Origin: Clostridiales bacterium | Lineage (GTDB): Bacteria; Bacillota; Clostridia; Oscillospirales; Oscillospiraceae | Length of the DNA: 7,564 nucleotides | Assembly: GCA_019422005.1 (NCBI GenBank) | Contig: JAHZEF010000064.1 | Location: 5,169-12,732 of the forward strand | Direction of reading: 5' to 3' | In this document: piece by piece, positions 1 through 7,130 of the stretch | How the letters are laid out: each line of letters begins with the position of its first letter | Position numbering within the stretch: position 1 is the first letter of the stretch | The notes under the pieces: generated by a model | The model's input: the letters and a program-made list of their open reading frames with translations, nothing else | Told to the model about the DNA's origin: nothing | Databases searched by the model: none | Position numbers and translations under genes: made by a program

Positions 1-588
1 GAATACCGAGTAAATCAGGGAATATACCACAGTCTCGAGATTGAAAAAAATAAGGCAGCAGCCGTACACAACGAGATTGATCAAAATGGACAGCCTTCCG
101 ACGCTCAGAGACGTGCGGCGTCTGGTGAGGTACACACCCAGAATTTCCTCACCGCCGCCGCAGCCGCCGGAGAGCAGCGTCATGCCCGCACCCACGCCGG
201 CGGCCGCGCCGCCAAGCAGGCAGCAGGTCAGCCTGTCGGTAATCAGCGGCGTTTCCGGTGAGACGATCACCGTCAGGAACACCGTATAACAGGCCACCGC
301 AATCAGGGTCTTCAGCACAAACGGCTTTCCCAGAGATCGATAGGAAAGAAAAAACAGCGGGACATTGATGAGACAGTAAGCAATACCGGCCACATCCACG
401 CCATCCGCCTGCAGTCCCAGCGCCAGCAGCAGTTCGCGCAGCAGCTGCGCAACGCCCAGAAACCCTCCGCTGTAAAGAGCCATGGGTACGATCAGCAGGT
501 TCATGGCGGCGGAAAACAGCAGAGAACCGGCGGCAATCAGGCCGACGGATTTCCATGTGATATCATCAGAAAACCTGACGCGTTTCAA
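1..588 (-). CDS. YitT-family integral membrane protein, 3' part cut off by window edge
   Basis: The reading frame is open for 196 codons from 588 down to base 1, with no stop, so the C-terminus lies outside the window. The visible protein is very hydrophobic, with roughly five membrane segments (about residues 15-35, 40-60, 66-84, 92-112, 120-142) and a further one near 165-185. It carries the marks of the YitT/DUF161 family: an N-x4-P-x4-SGG block near residues 30-42, an N-P-L-F block near 75-80 and the glycine-rich GAGxxxLSGGCGGGEE block near 134-148. Many YitT proteins end in a soluble DUF2179 domain, which would lie beyond the edge. The family is widespread in Firmicutes and its transported substrate is not established. 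I chose the TTG at 588 because it follows a GGGGGG ribosome binding tract (595-600) at 6 nt; the first internal ATG, residue 29, would remove the first membrane segment. It lies 72 bp after the transporter gene, across a hairpin. Confidence 0.8.
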   Translation of the reverse strand, partial: MKRVRFSDDITWKSVGLIAAGSLLFSAAMNLLIVPMALYSGGFLGVAQLLRELLLALGLQADGVDVAGIAYCLINVPLFFLSYRSLGKPFVLKTLIAVACYTVFLTVIVSPETPLITDRLTCCLLGGAAAGVGAGMTLLSGGCGGGEEILGVYLTRRRTSLSVGRLSILINLVVYGCCLIFFNLETVVYSLIYSVF

Positions 589-594
589 GAACAG

Positions 595-600
595 CCCCCC
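595..600 (-). promoter_or_regulatory. Ribosome binding site deciding the TTG start of the YitT-family gene
   Basis: A GGGGGG run on the minus strand, preceded by AAAA, sits 6 nt upstream of the TTG at 586-588. No ATG lies nearby in the right frame, and this placement is the main reason for the TTG call. The upstream in-frame GTG (625-627) lies inside a hairpin arm and is less likely. Confidence 0.5.
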
Positions 601-610
601 TTTTCGGCGG

Positions 611-653
611 CAATCAGGCTGCCGCACGGTGTGCACCGGCGGCAGCCTGATTG
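611..653 (-). terminator. Perfect 15-bp hairpin between transporter operon and YitT gene
   Basis: Bases 611-625 and 639-653 are exact reverse complements, giving a 15-bp stem. The 13-base interior can itself add four or more pairs (627-630 with 635-638). It starts 7 bp after the stop codon of the permease fusion. Neither strand has a U-run directly after the stem, so efficient intrinsic termination is doubtful. It could be a 3'-end stabilising or attenuating hairpin that separates expression of the transporter from the YitT gene, or a weak terminator. No separate promoter for the YitT gene is clear in the 72-bp gap. Confidence 0.6.
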
Positions 654-660
654 TCAGACG

Positions 661-2238
661 TCAGATGATTCCCTTGGATACCAGGAAGTTGTGCGCCACC
701 TCCTGCGCAGTCATCCCTTCCACATCCACCTGGTAGTTCATTTCCAGCATTTCGTCCGTGGTAATGGCGCCGTCCAGCAGCTTCAAAACCTCCTCCAGTT
801 CCGGATAGCGCTCATATACATCATTGCGCACCACATTGACGGCCTGATAGGGCGGGAAAAACGATATGTCGTCTTCCAGCCGCACCAGATCGCTCTTCAG
901 GACCATGGCGTCCGTCTCATAGGCGTCGGTCACATCCACTTCTCCGGAGGCAATGGCCTGATAGCGGATATTGCCCTCCAGGCCGCTGACCTCCCTGAAC
1001 TGCACCTGAAAATCCTTTTCCAGCTTGGGCAGCAGATCCTCCCGCTGGGTAAAGGCCGTCGTACAGCCCAGGCGCAGATTGGGGGCCTGCTCAATCAGCT
1101 GCGACAGCCTGGTCAGGCCATAAGTCTCTGAGACCTCCCTGCTCACGGCAAACACATACGTGTTGCTGCATCCGATGGGCGCGGACACATCAAAACCATA
1201 CTGCTCACGCAGCCCGTCCCGGACGTCATCATAGACCTTTTGGGGGTCGGTCTCCATGGGGAGCTTCAAAACATTGGGCGCCAGGACGCCGGTATAATCG
1301 GTAAACATATCGATATCCCCGGATTTGAGCGCCGCAAAGGTGATCATGGTGCCATTGAGGTTATCGGTCTTTTCCACCGGAATATCCGTTTTGGCCTGGA
1401 TCAGCTCGCTGTACAGGTTCCCAAGAATCAGGGATTCCGTGAAATTCTGCGCGCCGATGACCAGACGGTCCTCTCCGTCTGAAAGGCTGCGCACCACAGA
1501 GGCGGCCGTCGGTACAATCAGCAGCGCCGCACAGAGCGCCAGAGCCAGAACCCGGCGCGCCAGGCGCTTCTTCCGCGGCATATACACAATCTGATCCGCC
1601 GGCTTCAGCCCCTCCGGCGTAATGGCTCTTTCCACTTTGCCGAGGATAAAATCCACCACCAGCGCCAGCAGGCAGGCAGGGATCGCACCCAGCAGGACCA
1701 GATTGGCGTCGTTGGCGTTGAGGCCCAGATTGATCATCCAGCCCAGGCCGCCGGCGCCGGCAAAGGCCGCAATGGTCACGGTACCCACGGCCGTGACGGC
1801 GGAAATGCGGATTCCTGCCATGATGAAAGGCAGCGCCTGCGGCAGCTGGATTTTAAACAGCTGCTGGGATTTTGACAAACCGATGCCGCTGGCCGCTTCC
1901 AGCATTCTGGGGTCAATCCCTGTAATGCCGGTATATGTATTTTTGATGATCGGCAGGAGTGCGTAAATTACAATCATGATAATGGCCGGCTTCTGGCCGA
2001 TTCCCACAAAGGGGACCATAAACGCCAGAAGGCCGATGCTGGGAATGGACTGCATCAGATTGGCAATGCCGATGACCAGTGCAGCCGCCTTTTTGCTCTT
2101 CGTAATCGCCACACCGATGATTACGCCGATGACCAGGGAGACCAGGACGGCCATGGCCGTCATCTCCATATGCTCGATGAACAGCTGCAGCAGTTCATCC
2201 CGCCGTTCCAGAAACATCGCAAAGAATGTACCCATCAT
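661..2238 (-). CDS. ABC transporter permease fused to substrate-binding domain (OpuCB-OpuCC / ProWX / EgtU type)
   Basis: This 525-residue protein joins two functions. Residues 1-205 are a BPD-type permease with about five membrane segments (near 24-45, 53-77, 83-98, 140-162, 177-199) and an EAA loop at about 114-134, which docks on the ATPase. After a basic stretch, another hydrophobic segment (about 227-248) probably tethers the rest outside the membrane. Residues 257-525 form an OpuAC-like binding domain. Four tyrosines match in context the aromatic cage that holds quaternary ammonium ligands in OpuCC: Y315 (TDYTG), Y361 (NTYVF), Y440 (TDAYETDA) and Y464 (FFPPY). The likely cargo is glycine betaine, carnitine, choline or a similar betaine. 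The TREDLLP-like segment near 397-403 and the TDAY block also resemble ergothioneine-binding EgtU, so the substrate is open. No second permease follows, unlike classic OpuCABCD, so a homodimer is expected. The ATG abuts the stop codon of the ATPase gene; the second codon is also ATG and is better spaced from the ribosome binding site. Confidence 0.92.
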   Translation of the reverse strand: MMGTFFAMFLERRDELLQLFIEHMEMTAMAVLVSLVIGVIIGVAITKSKKAAALVIGIANLMQSIPSIGLLAFMVPFVGIGQKPAIIMIVIYALLPIIKNTYTGITGIDPRMLEAASGIGLSKSQQLFKIQLPQALPFIMAGIRISAVTAVGTVTIAAFAGAGGLGWMINLGLNANDANLVLLGAIPACLLALVVDFILGKVERAITPEGLKPADQIVYMPRKKRLARRVLALALCAALLIVPTAASVVRSLSDGEDRLVIGAQNFTESLILGNLYSELIQAKTDIPVEKTDNLNGTMITFAALKSGDIDMFTDYTGVLAPNVLKLPMETDPQKVYDDVRDGLREQYGFDVSAPIGCSNTYVFAVSREVSETYGLTRLSQLIEQAPNLRLGCTTAFTQREDLLPKLEKDFQVQFREVSGLEGNIRYQAIASGEVDVTDAYETDAMVLKSDLVRLEDDISFFPPYQAVNVVRNDVYERYPELEEVLKLLDGAITTDEMLEMNYQVDVEGMTAQEVAHNFLVSKGII

Positions 2239-3378
2239 TCAGACCTCCGAATCGCTGCCGCCGTTATTTCGGTACCGCTTGCTCAGCGTCACCAGCAGAC
2301 TGCTTTTGGTGAGATATCCCTGAAGCTCGTGATTGCGATTGAGTACCGGGATGATTCCGCTGACATTGTAATCAATGGTATCAATGATCTCCTGCAGGCT
2401 GGTATCCTCATACACGAAGGCATAGTCTGCAGAGATAAAGTCGTCCAGGGATGAAGAATAGTTCTGGAATTCCTGCAGGTTTTCCAGCCAGACAATCCCC
2501 TCCAGGCGGAGGTTTTTGCCGCTGGTTACCAGCAGGGAATCCACCACATTATGCTTCATGATCTGAAGCGCCTGGAGGACCGTGCGGTCTTTGGAGATGT
2601 GGACGGCGCCCTTTTTCATGATATCCGCCGCTTTGATATAGGCCGGGTTGCCCCACAAGCGGTTTTTGCCGACGAATTCTTCCACATAGCTGTTGGCCGG
2701 ATGCTTGAGGATTTCTTCCGGTTTGTCAAACTGTGCAATTTTCCCGTTCTGGATGATACAGATCCGATCCGCCATCTTCAGCGCCTCATCCATATCGTGG
2801 GTAACGAACACAATGGTTTTCCGGAAGCGTTTCTGCAGCTTGACCACTTCGTTCTGCAGCTCGCCTCTGGTAACGGGATCCAGGGCTGAGAAGGGCTCAT
2901 CCATCAAAATAATCTCCGGATCAGCCGCAAACGCCCGCGCCACGCCTACGCGCTGCTTCTGGCCGCCGGACAGCTGGATTGGAAAGCAGTCGCGGTAAAC
3001 GTCCGGTTCCAGGTTGACCATCTCCAGCAGATGATCCACCCGTTCGGGGATTTCTTCCGCCGCCATGCCCACGGTCTGCAGCAGCAGGCTGATATTTTCC
3101 GCTGCGGTCATATGCGGGAACAGGCCGCCGTCCTGAATCACATAGCCGATGCTGCGGCGGAGCTTGTTGTCCGGAATCTCCTTGATGGAGACGCCGTTGA
3201 TCAGGACGTCCCCCTTTCCCAAAGGATTGAGCTTGTTGATGGTTTTCAGAAGCGTGGTCTTTCCGCAGCCGGAAGAGCCGATCAGCACAACGAACTCACC
3301 GGTTTCAATGGTCATGCTGATGCCCGTCAGCACGGATTTGTTTTTGTAACCTTGAGAGACGTTTTGAAATTCGATCAT
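2239..3378 (-). CDS. opuCA: Osmoprotectant/quaternary amine-type ABC transporter ATP-binding protein with CBS pair (OpuCA type)
   Basis: This 379-residue ATPase drives the permease fusion encoded directly downstream. The nucleotide-binding domain (about 1-240) is complete: Walker A GSSGCGKTT (34-42), Q-loop at Q82, signature LSGGQKQRVGVARA (136-149), Walker B IILMDEP (156-162), D-loop SALD (164-167) and switch histidine H194. A C-terminal pair of CBS motifs spans about 250-365, giving the usual OpuCA length and layout. In L. lactis OpuA the CBS pair takes part in ionic-strength sensing, and in Listeria and Staphylococcus OpuCA it binds c-di-AMP, which inhibits uptake; this is family knowledge, not visible here. 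The start is the ATG at 3378, which follows AAGGAGGT (3386-3393) at 7 nt. A TATAAT -10 lies just upstream with TTAA boxes instead of a -35. The symbol is by family; the protein could equally be called egtV if the cargo proves to be ergothioneine. Confidence 0.93.
   Translation of the reverse strand: MIEFQNVSQGYKNKSVLTGISMTIETGEFVVLIGSSGCGKTTLLKTINKLNPLGKGDVLINGVSIKEIPDNKLRRSIGYVIQDGGLFPHMTAAENISLLLQTVGMAAEEIPERVDHLLEMVNLEPDVYRDCFPIQLSGGQKQRVGVARAFAADPEIILMDEPFSALDPVTRGELQNEVVKLQKRFRKTIVFVTHDMDEALKMADRICIIQNGKIAQFDKPEEILKHPANSYVEEFVGKNRLWGNPAYIKAADIMKKGAVHISKDRTVLQALQIMKHNVVDSLLVTSGKNLRLEGIVWLENLQEFQNYSSSLDDFISADYAFVYEDTSLQEIIDTIDYNVSGIIPVLNRNHELQGYLTKSSLLVTLSKRYRNNGGSDSEV
2243..2248 (-). promoter_or_regulatory. 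Ribosome binding site of the permease fusion, inside the ATPase gene end
   Basis: GGAGGT lies within the final codons of the ATPase gene. It is 4 nt from the first ATG (2236-2238) and 7 nt from the second (2233-2235), so the second ATG may be the true start. The stop TGA (2239-2241) touches the first ATG, an arrangement that favours translational coupling of the two subunits. Confidence 0.7.
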
Positions 3379-3405
3379 ACAAGGTACCTCCTTAATATGG
3401 GCTTC

Positions 3406-3411
3406 ATTATA
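3406..3411 (-). promoter_or_regulatory. -10 element of the transporter operon promoter
   Basis: A perfect TATAAT on the minus strand lies 27 bp upstream of the ATPase ATG, predicting a leader of only about 20 nt. At 16-18 bp upstream no TTGACA-like hexamer is seen (candidates read GCCTCC, TGCCTC, ATGCCT), and there is no TGn extension. This fits a promoter that needs an activator placed over the -35 region. Confidence 0.65.
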
Positions 3412-3422
3412 CTGCGCGTAAA

Positions 3423-3459
3423 GTTAAGGAGGCATTAAGCAATCCCGGCAGATATTAAG
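3423..3459 (-). promoter_or_regulatory. Array of TTAA boxes upstream of the transporter promoter, candidate KdpE operator
   Basis: Three TTAA cores lie at 3424-3427, 3435-3438 and 3455-3458, each inside CTTAA on the minus strand. Offsets are 11 and 20 bp, placing all on about the same helix face. The nearest core is 12 nt upstream of the -10, where an OmpR/PhoB-family activator would replace the -35 box. The same spacing recurs at 7409-7443. A weaker TTAC at 3466-3469 falls 11 bp beyond the third core. Binding by KdpE is inferred from proximity and regulator class only. Confidence 0.45.
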
Positions 3460-3610
3460 CGGCGATTACGAAACCGCCGCAGCGTTTCCAGCTGCGCAGG
3501 CAGGCTTGAATCGGCCGCAGCCCGCCCCAGGATCCCTGCAGGGGGTTCGTCAGCGGCAGCCGGTCTGTACAGGCCGGAACAGACGGCCCCGCCGGCAGGG
3601 GCAGTCCGAA

Positions 3611-3650
3611 AGCCCCCCGCTTTTTGCAGGATGCAAAAAAACGGGGGGCT
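3611..3650 (-). terminator. Strong hairpin terminator after kdpE
   Basis: AGCCCCCCG at 3611-3619 pairs exactly with CGGGGGGCT at 3642-3650, and inside it TTTTTGCA pairs with TGCAAAAA around a GGA loop. This gives a stem of about 17 bp with small internal asymmetry. It begins 96 bp after the kdpE stop. On the minus strand the stem is followed by TTTC, on the plus strand by TTTTG, so the U-run is short but the stem is very strong. It insulates kdpDE from the transporter operon. Confidence 0.75.
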
Positions 3651-3714
3651 TTTGCCGGGGACCTGGTATGCGGTTCTTGATGATGTCCCGCAGCGCGCGG
3701 AACCCGGGCGGCCC

Positions 3715-3732
3715 GCGCAGGCCGCGGAGAAA
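3715..3732 (-). repeat. 18-bp direct repeat, copy 2 (downstream of kdpE)
   Basis: This exact copy of the repeat at 7147-7164, in the same orientation, begins 13 bp after the kdpE stop codon. In one minus-strand frame both copies read FLRGLR, followed two residues later by PG, which may hint at a shared coding origin. Confidence 0.85.
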
Positions 3733-3745
3733 AATCCCAACGTAG

Positions 3746-4480
3746 TCAGCGGGCCCCGGACGTTTCCGACGCTCCGGGCTCTTCCGCCCGCAGCATGCGA
3801 TACCCCACGCCGATGTGCGTCTGAATAAACTGGGACGCATTCGGCCCCGCTTCCAGCTTTTTGCGCAGCGTTGCCATGAACACACGCAGGGAAGCCACGT
3901 CATTCTCCCAGCTCCTGCCCCAGATCTGCTGCGTAATATAGGTGTGGGTCAGAACCTTGCCGACATTTTTCGCCAGCAGGCACAGCAGTTTGAACTCGCT
4001 GGGGGTCAGGTGCAGCTCCTGGCCATTCAGAAACGCACAGCCTGCAGCATAGTCCACCTTGAGCGCTCCGTTGACGAATACGGCTTCCGACTGGGCCTGA
4101 CCGGCCGGCAGCGCTGCCAGGCGGCGCTGCGTAACCCGCAGGCGCGCCAGCAGCTCCTCCACAGAAAAAGGCTTCGTCAGATAGTCGTCCGCGCCGGCGT
4201 CCAGCGCCTCGATCTTGTCGGTATCCTCACTGCGGGCGCTGATGACGATGATGGGAAGATTGGACCAGGAGCGGACTTTTTGGATCACGCTCACACCGTC
4301 CATATCCGGCAGCCCCAGATCCAGCAGCATAATCTCCGGGTTATGGGAGGAAGCCTCCAAAATAGCGGATTCCCCATTGGCTGCCGTGAGAAAGCGATAA
4401 TCGTGGGCTTTGAGCGTAGTGGTAATCAGGTTCCGGACGGGAACGTCGTCCTCCACAACCAGAATCAGCGGTTTATTCAT
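3746..4480 (-). CDS. kdpE: KdpE-type response regulator, OmpR/PhoB family
   Basis: This 244-residue protein is the DNA-binding partner of the KdpD kinase encoded upstream. The receiver domain (about 1-120) has the acidic pair D11-D12, the phospho-acceptor D54 in LLDLGLPDMDG, the conserved S81, Y100 and the K103-P104 pair of the active site. The winged-helix domain (about 135-230) has LTPSEFKLL at 158-166, the recognition-helix region ASLRVFMATLRKKLE at 196-210 and the GVGYRM wing at 224-229. A tail of about 15 residues follows, slightly longer than usual. The ATG at 4480 overlaps the end of kdpD by 8 bp and follows GGGGAGGT (4489-4496) at 8 nt, so the two proteins should be made together. The general OmpR type alone would not give the name; calling it KdpE rests on the adjoining KdpD. 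Likely targets are kdp structural genes and, by inference, the TTAA arrays in this window. Confidence 0.93.
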   Translation of the reverse strand: MNKPLILVVEDDVPVRNLITTTLKAHDYRFLTAANGESAILEASSHNPEIMLLDLGLPDMDGVSVIQKVRSWSNLPIIVISARSEDTDKIEALDAGADDYLTKPFSVEELLARLRVTQRRLAALPAGQAQSEAVFVNGALKVDYAAGCAFLNGQELHLTPSEFKLLCLLAKNVGKVLTHTYITQQIWGRSWENDVASLRVFMATLRKKLEAGPNASQFIQTHIGVGYRMLRAEEPGASETSGAR

Positions 4481-7097
4481 GCAGTTCTACCTCCCCGGCC
4501 GGCACGGTAAACGAGAACACGGTCCCGTGCGGCGCATGATCACCCACGGATATCTCTCCCCCGTGGGCATTGACAATGGATTTGCACAGCGCCAGCCCCA
4601 GGCCCAGGCTGCGGCGGCTGTCGGCAGCCCTGTTGGCGGCACTGTAAAACATTTCAAAGATGTGAGGCTTGGCCTCGTCGGAAATCCCCGGGCCGTCATC
4701 CGCAACAGAAATGCGGACAAACTGCCCTTCCCGCTTCCAGGTAATCTCAATCTCCGAGCCCGGCGGTGTGTATTTGATGGCATTGTCAATGAGGTTGATG
4801 AGAACCTGCACCATCAGTTTGGCATCGATCTGTGCCAGCAGGTACTCCTCCTCACCATGCGCCGTCAAATGATATTCCGTACTCCTGCGGCTGACGTGCC
4901 GCAAAGCCTCCGCCACGACCTCGTCCACCAGCTCTGCGGCAATCCGAAGATGCATGCCGCCGCCTTCCAGCCGGCTGATGGAAAGCAGGTTCTCCACCAG
5001 GTTGATCAGCCATTGGGAATCATCGTAAATGTCCAGATACATCCGGTGTTTTGTCGCTTCGTCAAACAGGTCGCCGCTGGAGATCAGATTGCCGGCATTG
5101 CCCGAAATGGAGGTCAGCGGCGTCCGCAGATCATGGGAAATGGTGCGCAGCAGATTGGCGCGGAGCTGTTCATTTTTCGCCAGGACGGCAGCCGCCTCCT
5201 TTTCCTCCGCGTTTTTCTGATTTTCCAGCGCCAGGGCGCACTCCCCCAGCACAGAAAGCAGGATCCCGCTCTCAAATGCATCTCTCGGCTTTTCCACGGC
5301 TGCAATGCCGATGACGCCGTATACCGTCTCGCCGATCCGCACGGAAAAATACGCGCAGCAGGCATCGGAAAACGTGTCCGTCGTGGCGCCGGCGCGCCGG
5401 TTGTTCTGCAGCACCCAGCGGGCAACGCGGCGCTCCGCTTCCCGCGTATAAACGCCGGGATCTGCGCCGCTTTCATCGGAATATACAACCGGTTCCGTCA
5501 GCTCCCCGTTCTGCACGCCGTAGACCACCTCATCCCCCCGCAAAAGCTTCACCAGCTGCCGGGCCGTGGTGGACAGAATCTCCCCGGAATCTTTCGCCTT
5601 CTGGAGGCCCTGATTGGTTTCAAACAGCAGCCGGGTACGCCAGGCAAACTGCGCCGACTTCTGTGCGAGGGACTTCAGTTTTGTTGCGAGAGACCCGGCA
5701 ATCAGCGCAGTCAGGAACATCACAAGGAACGTGACCGGATACCCGCTGTCATAAGCCTGCAGCGAAAAGCGCGGCTCTGTGAAGAAAAAATTGAAGATCA
5801 GCACGCTGGCGATGGAGGCAATCAGGCTGCATACGGGGCTCTTTGTCACCACGGAGATCAGCAGGACGCTTAAAAGGTAGACCGTGATGATATTGGATTC
5901 CGTGAACCCCCAGAAATAGAACAGGAAGCCGACCAGCGTCGCCGCAACCAGCAGCCCCACGCTCTTGGCAAAATCGAACAGCGTCAGCGATACAGGATGC
6001 GCCGCAGCCCAGCGGCGGCCGGATATACCGCTGCGCTTGGCGCTGTCCGGGATAATATGGACGTCCAGTTCCGGCGTCAATTCAATGAGACGTTCCGTGA
6101 GAGAAGGCATCCTCAACAGCTTTCCCCGGCTGATGCCGCTGCGGCCCAGAACAATTTTTGTGACGCCCGACAGCCGTGCGAATTCAGCGATCTGGTAGGC
6201 AATATCGTCTCCATAGACCAGTTCAATGGCGGCGCCCAGCTGCTCGGCCAGGCGCTGGTTGGCCTGCAGCCGCTCCTTGTCTGCCTGCGCCATCCAGCGA
6301 AATTCCTTTGTTTCCACGAACAGCGCTGTGAAGCTGCACCGGAACGCCCCCGCCATCCGTGCTGCGGTACGAATGATCTTCGCATTCGAAGGCGCGGAGG
6401 AAAGGCAGACCAGCACATGCTCATGCGTCCGATAATTGTCCCGGCCCCGCATGTCCTCCGTATACAGCGAAGCCCGGTCGGCACAGCGGCGCAGCGCCAG
6501 CTCCCGCAGGGCGCTCAGCTGGGCCGGAAACAGGCCGGTTTCCCGTCCTGCCCTGCTCCGGCGCTCCGCAATTTCCAGCGGTTCAGCGTCTGCAAAGATC
6601 ACGCGGCCCGCCCGGTCGAACACATGATCCGGCACGCGCAGCGCTTCCGGCCGCCCCAATATGGCGGCGACCGTATCCTGCAGGCTCTCCAAATGCTGAA
6701 CATCCAAGGCAGCATAGACGTCAATCCCGGCCCGCATCAGCTCCCGGACGTCCTGAAGCCGGCGTTTGTGCCGGCATCCTTCCGGATTCTCATGGGCCAG
6801 ATCGTCCACAATGAGCAGCTGCGGCGCCCGCTGAAGCGCGCCGTCCAGATCCAGCTCCGCAGCTCCGCCCCATTGCTTCGGGGGGAGGGCTTCAAATTCC
6901 GCGGCCAGCGCTTCCGTCTCCGGCCAGCCGCCCGGAGAGAGCAGCCCGATCACCGCGTCGCATCCGGATCGCCTGCGTTCCAGCGCTTCCCGGAGCATGG
7001 AATACGTCTTGCCGCATCCGGAAGCATACCCGACAAACAGCGTCAGCCTTCCCTCCCGTACCGCGGGGCTCTGTGCCGGCCGTACAGCCTCTTCCAT
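4473..7097 (-). CDS. kdpD: KdpD-type K+/osmosensing sensor histidine kinase
   Basis: This 874-residue membrane kinase has the full KdpD order. The N-terminal KdpD domain (about 15-220) contains Walker A-like GYASGCGKT (23-31), VDDLAHENPEGCRH (97-110) and DVQHLESL (132-139). A USP domain (about 225-350) contains SSA...FTALF, a near match to the c-di-AMP motif of S. aureus KdpD. Four membrane segments follow (about 376-397, 401-419, 421-438, 454-470), then a GAF-like region (about 500-625) and the kinase core: H-box SHDLRTP with H655, N-box around N768-N772, DDGPG at 800-804 and GLGLAL at 832-837. Length is close to the 894 residues of the E. coli protein. The start at 7097 follows AGGAGGG (7104-7110) at 6 nt; an upstream in-frame ATG at 7133 would overlap the -10 element and is rejected. 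KdpD phosphorylates KdpE in response to low K+ or osmotic stress. No key catalytic residue is missing. Confidence 0.95.
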   Translation of the reverse strand: MEEAVRPAQSPAVREGRLTLFVGYASGCGKTYSMLREALERRRSGCDAVIGLLSPGGWPETEALAAEFEALPPKQWGGAAELDLDGALQRAPQLLIVDDLAHENPEGCRHKRRLQDVRELMRAGIDVYAALDVQHLESLQDTVAAILGRPEALRVPDHVFDRAGRVIFADAEPLEIAERRSRAGRETGLFPAQLSALRELALRRCADRASLYTEDMRGRDNYRTHEHVLVCLSSAPSNAKIIRTAARMAGAFRCSFTALFVETKEFRWMAQADKERLQANQRLAEQLGAAIELVYGDDIAYQIAEFARLSGVTKIVLGRSGISRGKLLRMPSLTERLIELTPELDVHIIPDSAKRSGISGRRWAAAHPVSLTLFDFAKSVGLLVAATLVGFLFYFWGFTESNIITVYLLSVLLISVVTKSPVCSLIASIASVLIFNFFFTEPRFSLQAYDSGYPVTFLVMFLTALIAGSLATKLKSLAQKSAQFAWRTRLLFETNQGLQKAKDSGEILSTTARQLVKLLRGDEVVYGVQNGELTEPVVYSDESGADPGVYTREAERRVARWVLQNNRRAGATTDTFSDACCAYFSVRIGETVYGVIGIAAVEKPRDAFESGILLSVLGECALALENQKNAEEKEAAAVLAKNEQLRANLLRTISHDLRTPLTSISGNAGNLISSGDLFDEATKHRMYLDIYDDSQWLINLVENLLSISRLEGGGMHLRIAAELVDEVVAEALRHVSRRSTEYHLTAHGEEEYLLAQIDAKLMVQVLINLIDNAIKYTPPGSEIEITWKREGQFVRISVADDGPGISDEAKPHIFEMFYSAANRAADSRRSLGLGLALCKSIVNAHGGEISVGDHAPHGTVFSFTVPAGEVELHE

Positions 7098-7121
7098 CTT
7101 CGTCCCTCCTTCTGTACCTGC

Positions 7122-7130
7122 ATTATAGCA
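7122..7130 (-). promoter_or_regulatory. Extended -10 promoter for kdpDE
   Basis: TGCTATAAT on the minus strand is a perfect TGn-extended -10 (TATAAT at 7122-7127). It sits 24 bp upstream of the kdpD ATG, predicting a leader of about 18 nt. No -35 consensus is seen 16-18 bp upstream, which extended -10 promoters tolerate. No TTAA box stands at the matching spacing, so this may give basal kdpDE expression. Confidence 0.55.

Larger units (their letters stand above)
3412..3745. other. Non-coding region between kdpE and the transporter operon
   Basis: About 330 bp hold no convincing gene. From high to low coordinate they contain one copy of an 18-bp repeat (3715-3732), the kdpE terminator hairpin (3611-3650), then a GC-rich stretch with small hairpins, and finally the TTAA array and promoter of the transporter. 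The small hairpins include GCCCC/GGGGC at 3586-3602, a GTCTGT/ACAGAC pair around 3563-3585, a CGCAGC/GCTGCG pair around 3478-3496 and a GCGGCG/CGCCGC pair at 3459-3480. With the promoter at 3406 these structures would not be in the transporter mRNA. I recognise no known riboswitch or small RNA. Confidence 0.6.

Noticed and set aside
149..556. Minus-strand 135-codon frame at the low end
   Set aside because: It is an out-of-frame shadow of the YitT-family gene, whose own frame is open through to base 1 and gives a typical membrane protein.
3412..3610. Possible riboswitch (such as a c-di-AMP ydaO type) before the transporter operon
   Set aside because: The small hairpins show no ydaO or other riboswitch consensus that I recognise, and the best promoter lies downstream of them, leaving a leader of only about 20 nt.
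3435..3740. Minus-strand open frame of 101 codons between kdpE and the transporter
   Set aside because: It runs straight through the terminator hairpin and the TTAA array, has no good ribosome binding site, and its product is low-complexity.
4410..5873. Long plus-strand open frame of 487 codons opposite kdpD and kdpE
   Set aside because: It lies wholly opposite well-supported genes, has no family resemblance and is rich in Gln, Arg and His, as expected of an antisense frame in GC-rich coding DNA.
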